Source: Deinococcus taeanensis
Lineage (GTDB): Bacteria; Deinococcota; Deinococci; Deinococcales; Deinococcaceae
Reading direction: 5' to 3'
NCBI RefSeq assembly: GCF_020229735.1
Contig: NZ_CP083455.1
Span: forward strand, 2,011,001 to 2,075,000
Length of the DNA stretch: 64,000 nucleotides
The notes beneath the pieces were generated by a model. It ran no database searches and was not told the DNA's origin. It saw only the letters and a list, made by a program, of their open reading frames with translations. The stretch's first letter is position 1, and every line of letters starts with the position of its first letter. A program made the translations under genes and the position numbers. Shown one piece after another: positions 42,403 to 53,503 of this stretch.

Positions 42403-43527
42403 TTACTCGCCCCGGAAGATCTTGCCGACCTTGCCCAGGAACCCCTCGTGTTTGTCGTTCACCTCGTCGCCCACTGCGCGGGCGTAAGCGAGCAGGGCGT
42501 CGCGCGCCTCGGCGCTCAGCTGCCCGGGCTTCGGCACGATCACCTCGTACTCCACAATCAGGTCGCCGCTGCCAGCCCCCTGCAGGCGCGGCATGCCCTG
42601 ACCGCGCAGGCGGTGCAGTTCGCCGTGCTGCGTGCCAGCCTTGACCTCCACCACGTGCGGGCCATCGAGGGTGGGGACGGTGACCTGCCCGCCCAGCGCA
42701 GCCTTCGCAAAGCCGATTCTGGCCGTGTGAATCAGGTGTTCCTGTTCGCGGCGCAGGTCGGGGTGCGCTTCCATCTCAATGTGCACGTACAGGTCGCCGT
42801 TCCCGCCAGGCCCCTCGTTGCCCATGCCGCTGACCCGGATGCGGTAGCCCTCGTCGATGCCACGCGGAAGTTTCACGGTGACCTGCTCGGCTTTCAGGGT
42901 GCGGCCCCGGCCCTTGCAGACGGTGCAGGGATCCTGCACGATCTGACCCTCGCCGCGGCAGGTGGGGCAGGCCTGCTGGGTTTCTACCACCCCGAAGATC
43001 GTGCGTGCCTGCGCGCGCACTGCGCCCGCCCCGCCGCAGGTGGTGCAGGTTCTGGGGGGCTGACCGCCAGGTTCGGTGCGGCTGCCATGGCAGTGATCGC
43101 AGCCGGTCAGGCGGTCCACGTTCACCTGGATTTCCTCACCGGCGCGCGCCTGGGTCAGGGTGACGTGCGCCTCGGTTTCCAGGTCGTCCCCGCGGGCCGG
43201 GCCGCGGCGCCCACCGCGGCCGCCCATGGCGCCCCCGAACAGCTGCTCAAAGATGTCCATGGGGTCGAAGCCGGCGCCACCCATGCCGCCGAACGGATCT
43301 CCGCCGGGCATGCCGGCGCCGGGCGCACTGCCGAACCGGTCGTAGTGTGCGCGTTTCTCCGCGTCGCTCAGGACGGCGTAGGCTTCGTTGATCTGGGTGA
43401 ACTTCTCCGCCGCGCCAGCTTCCTTGTTGCGGTCGGGGTGGTATTTGAGGGCCAGTTTCCGGTAGGCGGACTTGATCTCGTCGGCGCTTGCGGTTTTCGC
43501 CACGCCCAGCAGTTCGTAGTAATCCAT
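42403..43527 (-). CDS. dnaJ: Chaperone protein DnaJ
   Basis: Type I J-protein, 374 residues, co-chaperone of DnaK. The J domain (1-70) has HPDR ([15 protein letters not shown]). A Gly/Phe/Met-rich linker follows ([19 protein letters not shown]), then four zinc-finger repeats ([30 protein letters not shown]-type 'CTVCKGRG') at about 138-205, and the substrate-binding beta domains. All four CxxC pairs are present. dnaK and grpE are not adjacent, so it stands alone here. No clear heat-shock promoter or CIRCE element was seen upstream. Confidence 0.96.
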   Translation of the reverse strand: MDYYELLGVAKTASADEIKSAYRKLALKYHPDRNKEAGAAEKFTQINEAYAVLSDAEKRAHYDRFGSAPGAGMPGGDPFGGMGGAGFDPMDIFEQLFGGAMGGRGGRRGPARGDDLETEAHVTLTQARAGEEIQVNVDRLTGCDHCHGSRTEPGGQPPRTCTTCGGAGAVRAQARTIFGVVETQQACPTCRGEGQIVQDPCTVCKGRGRTLKAEQVTVKLPRGIDEGYRIRVSGMGNEGPGGNGDLYVHIEMEAHPDLRREQEHLIHTARIGFAKAALGGQVTVPTLDGPHVVEVKAGTQHGELHRLRGQGMPRLQGAGSGDLIVEYEVIVPKPGQLSAEARDALLAYARAVGDEVNDKHEGFLGKVGKIFRGE

Positions 43528-43748
43528 ATGTCGTGTCTCGCCGGGCGAGGCCCGACCTCCAGGCTCAGGTTAACACGACGGCACTCAAGAAAAGTAGTCA
43601 CGGGGCAGATGGGTGACGGGCGTGAGAGCAGAGCGGGAAAGAGGGGTGGGCGCATCAGACCAACGGCCTGACGCCCCCGGCGCCCGAACCCGGCCGGTTC
43701 GTTCCCGCCTGTGCGCGCCCGGCCTGCTCTCCTCTCGTCGCCTCCTTT

Positions 43749-44765
<1,017 letters not shown>

Positions 44766-44789
44766 TCACCCCTCTCCGCGAGAAACGAC

Positions 44790-44823
44790 AAAAAAGCGCG
44801 CCCGGACACGAGATCCGGGCGCG
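44790..44823 (-). terminator. Intrinsic terminator in the trpS leader (attenuator arm 3:4)
   Basis: On the minus strand CGCGCCCGGA (44823-44814) pairs perfectly with TCCGGGCGCG (44806-44797) around a 7-nt loop, then C and six U residues (plus-strand A run 44790-44795). It ends 27 nt before the trpS ATG, between the leader peptide and the gene, so it must be read through for trpS expression. Confidence 0.9.
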
Positions 44824-44874
44824 GCGCGACGGTGAACGTCAGCAGGCAGGGACGCCCGGATCACCGGGCCACCA
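44797..44874 (-). promoter_or_regulatory. Trp-type attenuator with three mutually exclusive stems
   Basis: Minus-strand segments: arm 1 GCCCGG (44869-44864), arm 2 GATCCGGGCG (44862-44853), arm 3 CGCCCGGATC (44821-44812), arm 4 TCCGGGCGCG (44806-44797). Arm 2 can pair with arm 1 (six pairs, TGAT loop) or with arm 3 (ten perfect pairs). Arm 3 can instead pair with arm 4 as terminator. The two Trp codons (44874-44869) abut arm 1. A ribosome stalled there masks arm 1, freeing 2:3 and preventing termination. Confidence 0.8.
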
Positions 44875-44895
44875 CACCTGCACAGGAACGCTCAT
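44839..44895 (-). CDS. trpS leader peptide with tandem Trp codons
   Basis: An 18-residue frame, MSVPVQVWWPGDPGVPAC, with two adjacent TGG codons at positions 8-9, ending in TGA 15 nt before the terminator stem begins. Two Trp in 18 residues is far above expectation. ATG at 44895 is preceded by GTGGGGG, which may act as a weak ribosome-binding site. Alternatively, CAGACT (44908-44903) may be a -10 box 7 nt upstream, giving a leaderless start as elsewhere in this genome. Its role would be as a sensor of charged tRNA-Trp, not as a product. Confidence 0.8.
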   Translation of the reverse strand: MSVPVQVWWPGDPGVPAC

Positions 44896-44908
44896 CCCCC
44901 ACAGTCTG

Positions 44909-45499
44909 CCGCGCCCACACGGGCAGGAGCATCCGCCAGATGGCGGGGGCAACGGAGTGCGCTGCCAGGAAAAGGAGGGGCACTCCCCACAGGCGGCCTC
45001 CGTTCAGGCTGATTGTGCTGCTCCGGCCACCAGGGGCAGCGCCGCCAGTCCCACTGGCCCGCGGGAGTGCGAGAGGATCACCTGACCCGAACGGCGCGAA
45101 CGCCTCTGCTCAGCGCTGAACCTGTGGACCGAGGGCGAAGAACCACGCGGACGTCAGGAGTCACGCTTTCACCCCACGTGGCTCAAAGCCTCGGCCAGGG
45201 TGCCGCTGCCTGGGTCGAGACCTCACGGATGACCGTCCGGAGGGAGTGACGTAACAACCAGGTCGGGGGCCTGAGGTCAGGGTGAAATGCCATCATTTCT
45301 TCGATCGGTCATCCGTGGTGCCCGCCCGAAAGATTTCGAGAACAGTCCGTCCACCCGGATGACCGGCGTCAGCGCAGATTGAACGACCAGTCTCGGCGAG
45401 TTCATGGTGAGGAGTGCTGCGGTTCAATGTCCTCGACGAGTGGCCGGTGAAGCGCCTCCCGAAGCGTTTGCGAGGCACCCCGTCATTCGGCCTGACCGC
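44909..45499. other. 590-base stretch upstream of the trpS leader without a confident gene
   Basis: The part from about 45250 to 45480 is visibly less GC-rich than its surroundings. Only short frames exist; a minus-strand frame at 45293-45478 (61 residues, Arg/His-rich) has no recognisable homology. The string GGATGACCG occurs twice (near 45228 and 45358). It may be a decayed insertion, but no inverted-repeat ends or target duplication were found. Confidence 0.3.
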
Positions 45500-46525
<1,026 letters not shown>

Positions 46526-46708
46526 GGTGGCGGGCAGGGTGGCGGTCGGGGCGCAGGGGGTCACGCGCGCAGTTCTACCCCCCGCGCGGGAGCGGACGCA
46601 ACGACTGGCCTCACAGGGGGCCGCGTGGGCTGGACAGGCGCGGAGCACAAGGGCAGGTGAAGGCCCGGCTGAGCGCGGCGCAGGGCGGGGCGTCGTACGC
46701 TGGGCGGC

Positions 46709-46846
46709 ATGATCAAGTACCGCCGCCAGAATGCCCTGGAGCCCGAGAAGGACGCGGAAGTAACCGTGAACCTCACCCCGCTGCTGTTTTTCCTGGTGGG
46801 GTTCCTGGCGGTGCGCGCCCTGATCGGCACCGTGCAGCGCGGCTGA
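46709..46846 (+). CDS. 45-residue single-span membrane protein
   Basis: A short frame beginning [18 protein letters not shown] with one strong hydrophobic helix ([20 protein letters not shown], residues 22-41) and a positively charged end (VQRG). TACGCT ends seven bases before its ATG, the standard leaderless spacing. The 18 bases around its start (GTACGCTGGGCGGCATGA) recur exactly at the next gene. Function unknown; the charge pattern suggests the C-terminus ends just past the membrane. Confidence 0.7.
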   Translation: MIKYRRQNALEPEKDAEVTVNLTPLLFFLVGFLAVRALIGTVQRG

Positions 46847-46885
46847 GCACGGCACCTGGCGGTTGCGTGCGGTACGCTGGGCGGC

Positions 46886-47314
46886 ATGACGCAAGCCGCC
46901 CCTCAGCAGTTCAAGAGCGCCCGTAGTGGCCGCCTCGTGGTTCCCGGGTGGATGAACCTGGTGCCGGGGCGGGCCGACAGCATCGAGATTCAGCTGGACG
47001 TGGCGCGCGAGGACCTCGAGCGCACGCAGGCCACGCTGCTGATCGAGTACTGGGCCACCCCGGACGAGCTGACGCTGCAGAGTGTGCTGCCCGTGCGGGC
47101 GTTTCAGGCGACGCAGGAAGGCTGGTGCGCGTTCGTGCCCCCGCAGGGCCGCGTGCTGGTGCGCGCCATTGACCCGCAGCCGAACCCGCCGGTGCTCGCG
47201 AGTCACTGGATCAACGTGGATCCTGCCACGCCGTCCGGCACGACCGTGAACGTTACGGTGCGGTTTCCCGAGGCGACGACGCCCGTTCAGGCGCTCCTGA
47301 ACCAGCCCCGATGA
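46886..47314 (+). CDS. Protein of unknown function (142 residues)
   Basis: A soluble, beta-rich protein with '[48 protein letters not shown]' and a C-terminal '[19 protein letters not shown]'. No signal peptide and no recognised domain. TACGCT (46873-46878) is seven bases before the ATG. It overlaps the next gene by 4 nt (ATGA), so both probably work together. Confidence 0.7.
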   Translation: MTQAAPQQFKSARSGRLVVPGWMNLVPGRADSIEIQLDVAREDLERTQATLLIEYWATPDELTLQSVLPVRAFQATQEGWCAFVPPQGRVLVRAIDPQPNPPVLASHWINVDPATPSGTTVNVTVRFPEATTPVQALLNQPR

Positions 47315-47763
47315 GCGGACAGACCCACACCTCGCTGACCCGGGAGGAGATCGCCGGCGTGGAGTTCGACTGGTTCGCCGCAGATCAGGCCGGTCACGTC
47401 GCGCAGTTCCTGGCAGCCGGCGATGACACCGTCCCGGCCGCCGCGCTGGTGTCCGAGGAACTCCTGGAAGCCACCCACGTGTGGATCGACACGCGGCCTG
47501 AAACGGAAGACCCGAACGCCCCGGCTGGCGGCTTCGACGAGCACCTCGCGGCCCCGCAGCGGCGCGGCGCGTTCGTGTACGACCACGTACCGGGCGAGCC
47601 GGGCGTGTACCGTCTGGTGGCGTGGCCGCGTGAGCCGTTTCATGTCACGGCGATGCCCGCGCCGCTCCAGGCGTACCTGCAGGGCCTGACGCTGCCGGTC
47701 ACGTTTGGCGCGGCACGCCTGTTCGTCGGCCCGGACGGGCAGGCGCGCACCCTGGAGTCCTGA
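47311..47763 (+). CDS. Protein of unknown function (150 residues)
   Basis: An acidic soluble protein ([22 protein letters not shown]...) with '[53 protein letters not shown]' and a short '[19 protein letters not shown]' end. I recognise no family. Its ATG lies in the stop of the preceding gene (ATGA), indicating translational coupling. Confidence 0.7.
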   Translation: MSGQTHTSLTREEIAGVEFDWFAADQAGHVAQFLAAGDDTVPAAALVSEELLEATHVWIDTRPETEDPNAPAGGFDEHLAAPQRRGAFVYDHVPGEPGVYRLVAWPREPFHVTAMPAPLQAYLQGLTLPVTFGAARLFVGPDGQARTLES

Positions 47764-47803
47764 TCCGGCCCTGCGGGTGTGGGCGCGGCGCTACAGTGGC
47801 GCG

Positions 47804-49420
47804 GTGAGTCTTCCGCCCTCCGGCCTGCCGCCCGCCCCGCCCGAGCTGAACATGACGTTCGAGGACGCCGGGCCGCCTGCCGCTCCGCCGCCCGCACCAC
47901 CGAAACGGTCGCTGCGGGCGAACACCATCATCGTGATGCTGGGCACGTTGGGGTCGCGCCTGAGCGGCATCCTGCGGCAGCTGGTGATCAATCTGTTCGA
48001 TGCGCGGCTCACCGACGCCTTCAATGTGGCCGTCACCATTCCGAACCTGCTGCGCGAACTGCTGGCTGAGGGCGCACTGGTCAACTCGTTCATTCCGGTG
48101 TACAAGTCCCTGGATGATGCCGGCCGGCGTCAGCTGGCGCAGACGTTCAGCGGCATCCTGATCGCCGTGAACCTGCTGCTGATGGCCGCCGGGATTCTCG
48201 CGGCGCCGTGGCTGGTCGCGCTGCTCCTGCCGAGCCAGACCAACGTTGATCCGGTGCTGGCGCTGTACATGACGAGACTGGTCATGCCGTTCCTGATGCT
48301 GATCAGCCTGTCTGCCGTGGCGATGGGCATCCTGAATGCCGATGAGCACTTCCGGGAAAGCAGTTTCGCTCCGGTCGCGTTCAACATCGCCAGCATCGCG
48401 GCGCTGCTGCTGCTGCCCGACACCGCCACGTGGCTGGCTTTCGGGTGGTTGTTCGGCGGGGTGGCGCAACTGGTCGTGCAGCTCCCGGCCCTGAACCGCT
48501 TCGGGCTGCTGCCGACCCCCAGTCTGAAGCCGCATCCGGCGGTGGCGCGCGTGCTGCGGCAGATGGCGCCGTTCACGCTGACGGCCGGAGCGAGGCAGTT
48601 CCTGAACGTGTGGGTGATCAACATGCTCTCCGATCAGCGGCTGTTCCGGGAGGGCACGACCACGGGGTACTTCAATGCGCAGGCGCTGTTCACCATGGTA
48701 AACGGCCTGTTCGTGGTTTCTCCTGTGCTGGCGGCCTTCCCGCGGTTCTCGCAGGCCGCGGCGGAGAAGGACTGGACGCAGTTCCGCGCCCTGACTGCCG
48801 GCACAGTCCGCACCACGACGTTCCTGGCGGCGCCCATGAGCGCCCTGATGATCGCCCTGGCCCCGCATGCCATCAGCGTGGTGAACATGCACGCCCCGGG
48901 GAGCCAGGAGGAACTCGTGAAGTTCGCGTCCGGCGCGGGCATCCTGCGCAGCTGGGCGCTGGCCTTGGTGCCGTGGGCGCTGGTGACGGTGCTGCTGCGC
49001 ACCTTCTACGCCCGGGAACGGACCCGGGAGGCCGTGACGATCAGCGCGGTCGGCTTCGTGCTGGAAGTTGGCCTGTACCGCCTGCTGGTGCCGCCGCTGG
49101 GACTGATCGGCTTCGGTCTGAGCACCACGGTCAGTGGCCTGCTGATGACGGCCGCCCTGATCCTCCTGTACCGCCGGGCGGTGGGCTTCCCGGCGCGGGA
49201 GGTGGCCGGGCACCTGCTGCGCGTCGTGCCGCTCGCGGCGCTGTCGGGCGGCGTGGCGTGGGTGACCGCGCGTCTGCTTCCGGTTCAGCCGGGCTTTCTC
49301 CTCACCAGTCTGCCGGTGCTGGCCGTGGCGGGCGGCGCGGGCCTTGCGGCGTACCTGGGGGGTGCGCTGGCCCTGCGGATGCCGGAGGTGGCAGGAGTGA
49401 CCCGGCGGCTAAGACGCTGA
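47804..49420 (+). CDS. murJ: Lipid II flippase MurJ
   Basis: MurJ (MviN) moves the peptidoglycan precursor lipid II across the inner membrane. The 538-residue protein begins with a Pro-rich cytoplasmic tail (about 45 residues), then 14 predicted helices. Family segments are 'IIVMLGTLGSRLSGILRQLVINLF', 'FNVAVTIPNLLRELLAEGALVNSFIPVY' and 'TLLRTFYARERTREAV'. The R-x-x-G of SRLSG and the Arg in TFYARERT match the known charged cavity residues. The start is GTG at 47804, six bases after TACAGT; an ATG at 47849 is the alternative. Confidence 0.93.
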   Translation: MSLPPSGLPPAPPELNMTFEDAGPPAAPPPAPPKRSLRANTIIVMLGTLGSRLSGILRQLVINLFDARLTDAFNVAVTIPNLLRELLAEGALVNSFIPVYKSLDDAGRRQLAQTFSGILIAVNLLLMAAGILAAPWLVALLLPSQTNVDPVLALYMTRLVMPFLMLISLSAVAMGILNADEHFRESSFAPVAFNIASIAALLLLPDTATWLAFGWLFGGVAQLVVQLPALNRFGLLPTPSLKPHPAVARVLRQMAPFTLTAGARQFLNVWVINMLSDQRLFREGTTTGYFNAQALFTMVNGLFVVSPVLAAFPRFSQAAAEKDWTQFRALTAGTVRTTTFLAAPMSALMIALAPHAISVVNMHAPGSQEELVKFASGAGILRSWALALVPWALVTVLLRTFYARERTREAVTISAVGFVLEVGLYRLLVPPLGLIGFGLSTTVSGLLMTAALILLYRRAVGFPAREVAGHLLRVVPLAALSGGVAWVTARLLPVQPGFLLTSLPVLAVAGGAGLAAYLGGALALRMPEVAGVTRRLRR

Positions 49421-49431
49421 AAGAGGTACGG

Positions 49432-49482
49432 CACAGGGAGAAGGAGGGCGCGGGATTGCCCCGCGCCCTCCTTCTCCCTGTG
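49432..49482. terminator. 23-bp perfect hairpin between converging murJ and the YdcF-like gene
   Basis: Positions 49432-49454 (CACAGGGAGAAGGAGGG...) and 49460-49482 are exact inverted copies with loop ATTGC. There is no U run on either side. It is placed to stop transcription from both directions. Confidence 0.75.
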
Positions 49483-49489
49483 GTTCTGT

Positions 49490-50062
49490 CTACAGGCCGA
49501 GGCCCAGGAGGGCGTAGCCGAACAGGGCGAGCTTCTCGCGCAGCAGGTACGTGCGGCTCACGTGGGGGCTCAGGGGGCTGGCGCTGACATTGGCATTCAT
49601 GCCGAGCGCGCGCGCCAGGGCCAGGGCGCGGGGGGCGTGCGCCTCGTCGGTGACCAGGGTGACAGGGGTCCGGGGCGGCAGGGTCACGCGGGCATTCTGG
49701 AGGTTCTCGATGGTGGTGCGGCTGCGCGTTTCGGCGCTCAGGGCAGCGCGCGGCACGCCGTGTTCCTGAAGGTAGGTGGTGCCCACGCCGCCTTCAGTGT
49801 ACGGATCCCCGGGGCGCCGCCCGCCCGTCACGACCACGTGCCTGACATGCCCGGCCCGGTACAACGCCAGGGCGTGATCGAGCCGGCGCCGGAAGGCAGG
49901 GCTGGGGTGCCCGGCGTACTGCGCGGCGCCCAGGACCACCACGGTGGGGTGGGGGGTGGGCACGCCCGGAACGCGGAGGCCAGGCGTCAGCAGGAAACCT
50001 GCCATGAGCAGCGCGGTCACGGCGAGGGGGAAGAGCGTAAGGGTGGCGCCCCGGGAACGCAT
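49490..50062 (-). CDS. YdcF/DUF218 family membrane-anchored protein
   Basis: A 190-residue protein with one N-terminal membrane helix (FPLAVTALLMAGFLLTPG) and a DUF218 domain. Seen are 'TVVVLGAAQYAGHPSPAFRRRLDHALALYRAG', 'HVVVTGGRRPGDPYTEG', the SRTTIENLQNA motif and 'VTDEAHAPRALALARALGM'. Relatives (YdcF, SanA) affect envelope integrity; ligand unknown. The ATG at 50062 is seven bases after TAGGCT. Confidence 0.85.
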   Translation of the reverse strand: MRSRGATLTLFPLAVTALLMAGFLLTPGLRVPGVPTPHPTVVVLGAAQYAGHPSPAFRRRLDHALALYRAGHVRHVVVTGGRRPGDPYTEGGVGTTYLQEHGVPRAALSAETRSRTTIENLQNARVTLPPRTPVTLVTDEAHAPRALALARALGMNANVSASPLSPHVSRTYLLREKLALFGYALLGLGL

Positions 50063-50222
50063 ACCGGGCAGCCTAGCATGAAGAAAATCTGAACCCTGAC
50101 CTTGCCATGAGAAGTTGCGGCGTGGGTGGCCCATGAGGGGGGATTGATCTACTTCTTCCCGAAGCTTTTGCATGAGCATGCTACGCTCGACCCTGAGTTC
50201 CTGTAGAGGGAGCAACCCTGAT

Positions 50223-53129
50223 ATGCCCAGAACACCTGCCCACACGCTAGTTATCGTCGAGTCGCCTGCCAAGGCCCGCACCATCGAGAAGTACCTCGGG
50301 AAGGGGTACACGGTGGAGTCGTCCATCGGGCACATCCGCGACCTGCCGAAAAGCGCGTCGGATATTCCCGAGCGGTTCAAGGGCAAGGCCTGGGCGCGGC
50401 TGGGCCTGGACATTGAGAATGACTTCCAGCCGCTGTACGTGGTCTCCCCCGAAAAGCGCCAGCACGTCGCAAAACTGCGCAAGATGGCGTCCGAGGCAGA
50501 CGAGATCATCCTCGCCACCGACGATGACCGGGAAGGCGAAAGCATCGCGTGGCACCTGTTTCAGGAGCTGAAGCCGAAAGTGCCGGTGCGGCGCATGGTG
50601 TTCCACGAGATCACCAAAGAAGCCATTCAGGCCGCGATCGCCGCGCCGCGGCAGATCGACACGAACCTCGTCGAGGCCCAGGAAGCGCGCCGCGCTCTGG
50701 ACCGCCTGTACGGGTACGAGGTCAGCCCGGTGCTGTGGAAGAAAGTGGCGCCCAAACTCTCGGCGGGCCGCGTGCAGAGCGTCGCGACGCGCATGCTGGT
50801 CGAGCGGGAGCGGGAGCGCATGCAGTTCGTGAGCGGCTCGTGGTGGGACCTGCTGGTCAGCGCGCAGACCGCAGCCGCCCAGAGCTTCCCGGCACGCCTG
50901 ACCGAACTGAACGGCCAGAAACTGGCCGCCGGACGGGACTTCGATCCGCTTACCGGGCAGCTCAAGGCCGGCGCGGACGTCCGGGTCCTGACCGAGCCCG
51001 AAGCGCAGGCGCTGGGCCAGGCCCTGGCTGGACAGGCCCTGACCGTCGCGAGCGCAGAGGAAAAACCGTTCACCCAACGGCCGTACCCGCCGTTCATCAC
51101 GTCCACGCTGCAGCAGGAAGGCAGCCGCAAGCTGGGCTTCGCGGCCACCCGCACGATGCGCGCCGCGCAGAAACTGTATGAGCAGGGGTACATCACCTAC
51201 ATGCGTACGGACAGCACCAACCTGAGCACGGAGGCCGTGACGGCCGCCCGCACCCAGGTCACGCAGATGTACGGCCCCAGCTACCTCTCGCCGCAACCCC
51301 GCGTCTACGCCAAGAAAGCGAAGAACGCCCAGGAAGCGCACGAGGCGATCCGCCCGGCCGGCAGCAGTTTCCGCACGCCCGACAGCCTGCGCGGCGAACT
51401 GGGCGGCGACGAGTGGCGCCTGTACGACCTGATCTGGAAGCGCACGGTCGCCTGCCAGATGGCCGACGCGCGCGGCCGCAGCCTGCGCGTCCGCCTGACC
51501 GGACGCGCGGCCAGCGGGGAGGAGGTCGGCCTGAACGCCTCGGGCCGCACCATTGACTTCCCCGGCTTCCTGCGGGCCTACGTGGAAGGCAGCGATGACC
51601 CCAGTGCCGCGCTGGAAGACCGCGAAACGCCGCTGCCGCCCCTGCGCGAAGGCGAGCGGGTCACGGCCGACAGCGTGAAGCCGGAAGGGCATGAGACGCA
51701 GCCTCCCGCGCGCTACACGGAGGCGTCCCTGGTGCAGGCACTGGAAGCGGCCGGAATCGGGCGGCCCAGTACGTACGCCAGCATCCTCGGCACCATCCAG
51801 GACCGCGGGTACGCCACGAAAAAAGGGCAGGCGCTCGTTCCGTCCTGGACGGCGTTCGCCACCTCCGCCCTGCTGGAACACCACTTCGCCTCGCTGGTGG
51901 ATTACGACTTCACCGCCAAAATGGAAGAGGACCTGGACGATATCGCCGGCGGCCGCGCGCAGCGCGTCCCGTACCTGCGCCGCTTCTACCTCGGCGACCA
52001 TGGGGAGGGCATGGCCCTGCGGCCCCTGATCGACTCGAAGATGGGCGAGATCGATGCGCGCGGCATCGCCACGATCCGCGTGCCGAAACTCCAGGACTCC
52101 GGCATCGAGGTGCGCGTGGGCCGCTACGGTCCCTACATGGAACGCGGCGAGCAGAAAGCGAACCTCCCCGAAGACCTCGCGCCGGATGAACTGACGGCCG
52201 AGAAGGCCGAGGAACTGCTCGCCCGCCCGACCGGGGACCGCCCCCTGGGCACCGACCCGGACAGTGGGCACCCGGTCGTGGCGCGCGCCGGCCGGTACGG
52301 GCCGTACGTGACGCTCGGGGACACCAACCCTCCGGTCCGGTCGGCCAGCCTGTTCCCCAGCGACGACCTGAACGCCCTGACCCTGGAACGCGCCCTGAAG
52401 CTCCTGAGTCTCCCGCGCCTCGTGGGGGTCAGCGGGGAGGAGGAGGTCTGGGCCTTCAACGGGAAGTACGGCCCGTACCTCAAGCGCGGCAGTGACAGCC
52501 GCTCCCTGAGCACCCACGAGGACCTGTTTGCCGTTGGGATGCAGGAGGCCGAGGCGCTGTTCAACCAGCCGCGCTTCGGCCGGGGCCGCGGGGCCGCGGC
52601 GGCGCCCCTGCGCACCTTTGAATTCGAAGGGCGCGCGCCCATTTTCCTGAAGTCCGGCCGGTTCGGGCCCTACCTGACCGACGGGGAACGCAACGCCACG
52701 CTCCGCAAAGGTGAGGAGGAAGCCACCCTCAGTGCTGAACGGGCCCTGGAGATCCTGGAGGAGCGCGGCAAGGAACCCCAGAAGAAAGCCGGCAAGACCC
52801 CCCGCAAGGCGGCCCCCACCAGACAACCCGCCGCGAAGAAGGCACCCAGTAAAAAGGCGGCCGTGAAAGCGCCGGCGGGCCGGTCCGGCAAAGGACCGGC
52901 AAAGGTCACCCCGGCCAAGGCGGCCCCCAAGGCGAGCTTCACCTGGACCGACCTCAAACCGCACCTGGGCGTCCTGAGTGCGCAGGAACAGCAACTGGTC
53001 ACTGCCACCCGGGAGGGCGGCCGCAAGGTGGAAGACGTCGCGCCGGAACTCGGCCTGGACGTGAAGAAAGCCAAGGGAATGGCGCTGCAGGCCAGCAAGA
53101 AACTCAACCAGGCCGCGCGCGGGGAGTAA
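50223..53129 (+). CDS. topA: DNA topoisomerase I (type IA)
   Basis: TopA relaxes negative supercoils. The 968-residue enzyme has the TOPRIM domain (TLVIVESPAKARTIEKYLG, ATDDDREGESIAWHLF near residue 100) and the catalytic Tyr in ITYMRTDSTNL (about residue 326). Instead of the Cys4 zinc fingers of E. coli TopA, it has at least four C-terminal repeats with the GRYGPY/GKYGPY/GRFGPY motif. Then comes a Lys/Ala/Pro-rich linker (about 845-905) and a 60-residue helical end ('LGVLSAQEQQLVTATREGGRKVEDVAPELG'). The ATG follows a GGGAG box; the upstream ATG at 50172 overlaps the promoter TACGCT. Confidence 0.95.
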   Translation: MPRTPAHTLVIVESPAKARTIEKYLGKGYTVESSIGHIRDLPKSASDIPERFKGKAWARLGLDIENDFQPLYVVSPEKRQHVAKLRKMASEADEIILATDDDREGESIAWHLFQELKPKVPVRRMVFHEITKEAIQAAIAAPRQIDTNLVEAQEARRALDRLYGYEVSPVLWKKVAPKLSAGRVQSVATRMLVERERERMQFVSGSWWDLLVSAQTAAAQSFPARLTELNGQKLAAGRDFDPLTGQLKAGADVRVLTEPEAQALGQALAGQALTVASAEEKPFTQRPYPPFITSTLQQEGSRKLGFAATRTMRAAQKLYEQGYITYMRTDSTNLSTEAVTAARTQVTQMYGPSYLSPQPRVYAKKAKNAQEAHEAIRPAGSSFRTPDSLRGELGGDEWRLYDLIWKRTVACQMADARGRSLRVRLTGRAASGEEVGLNASGRTIDFPGFLRAYVEGSDDPSAALEDRETPLPPLREGERVTADSVKPEGHETQPPARYTEASLVQALEAAGIGRPSTYASILGTIQDRGYATKKGQALVPSWTAFATSALLEHHFASLVDYDFTAKMEEDLDDIAGGRAQRVPYLRRFYLGDHGEGMALRPLIDSKMGEIDARGIATIRVPKLQDSGIEVRVGRYGPYMERGEQKANLPEDLAPDELTAEKAEELLARPTGDRPLGTDPDSGHPVVARAGRYGPYVTLGDTNPPVRSASLFPSDDLNALTLERALKLLSLPRLVGVSGEEEVWAFNGKYGPYLKRGSDSRSLSTHEDLFAVGMQEAEALFNQPRFGRGRGAAAAPLRTFEFEGRAPIFLKSGRFGPYLTDGERNATLRKGEEEATLSAERALEILEERGKEPQKKAGKTPRKAAPTRQPAAKKAPSKKAAVKAPAGRSGKGPAKVTPAKAAPKASFTWTDLKPHLGVLSAQEQQLVTATREGGRKVEDVAPELGLDVKKAKGMALQASKKLNQAARGE

Positions 53130-53136
53130 GGCGCCC

Positions 53137-53451
53137 TTGCCGCCCCGCACCCACCCGGAGACCCCGCAGGCGCTGCACCTCGCCCGGCTCGCGCAGGGCA
53201 GCGCCGGGGAGTGGGTGCGTCTCCCCGGCGGCAACGTCCGCGTGGTTCACCTGCACGGCACCCTGACCGGCCCGGCCGAGACGGGCTGGCTGGTGTGCCT
53301 GAGTGGCGAGGCGATCGTGGACCTTCCGCTGAACAACTTTGTGCGCCTGCGCCCCGCCGAGGGCTACCGCGTGCGGGCCGACGAGCCCTGGACCGCGTTC
53401 GGCACGAAGGACGGCACGGTCCTGATGCTCACCCCGGACGGTTCACTGTAA
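53137..53451 (+). CDS. Cupin-like small protein
   Basis: A 104-residue beta-rich protein with 'VRVVHLHGTLTGPAETGWLVCLSGEAIVDLPLNNFVRLRPAEGYRV', which follows the core of single-domain cupins (G-x-V-x-L and a later G-E... strand), although metal-binding His residues are not conserved. The start is TTG at 53137, 7 nt after the topA stop, so it relies on read-through from topA. I see no ATG in the conserved part. Confidence 0.6.
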   Translation: MPPRTHPETPQALHLARLAQGSAGEWVRLPGGNVRVVHLHGTLTGPAETGWLVCLSGEAIVDLPLNNFVRLRPAEGYRVRADEPWTAFGTKDGTVLMLTPDGSL

Positions 53452-53462
53452 CGCCCTCGGAA

Positions 53463-53487
53463 AGGGCTCCCCACCACAGGGAGCCCT
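53463..53487. terminator. Bidirectional hairpin
   Basis: AGGGCTCCC (53463-53471) and GGGAGCCCT (53479-53487) pair perfectly around CACCACA, between the converging ends of the cupin-like and SRPBCC genes. Confidence 0.7.
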
Positions 53488-53503
53488 CCTCTCTGACCCA
53501 GGT

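Noticed and set aside
44849..44880. T-box riboswitch for trpS (GTGTGGTGGCCCGG followed by CGTCCCT resembles the T-box core)
   Set aside because: The resemblance covers only part of the T-box. I saw no specifier stem-loop upstream, and the GTCCCT segment is not part of the terminator. The same bases are better explained as Trp codons of a leader peptide plus attenuator arms. A T-box search would settle it.
45293..45478. 61-residue Arg/His-rich frame as a transposase fragment
   Set aside because: No transposase motif and no element ends; left as an unexplained, less GC-rich segment.
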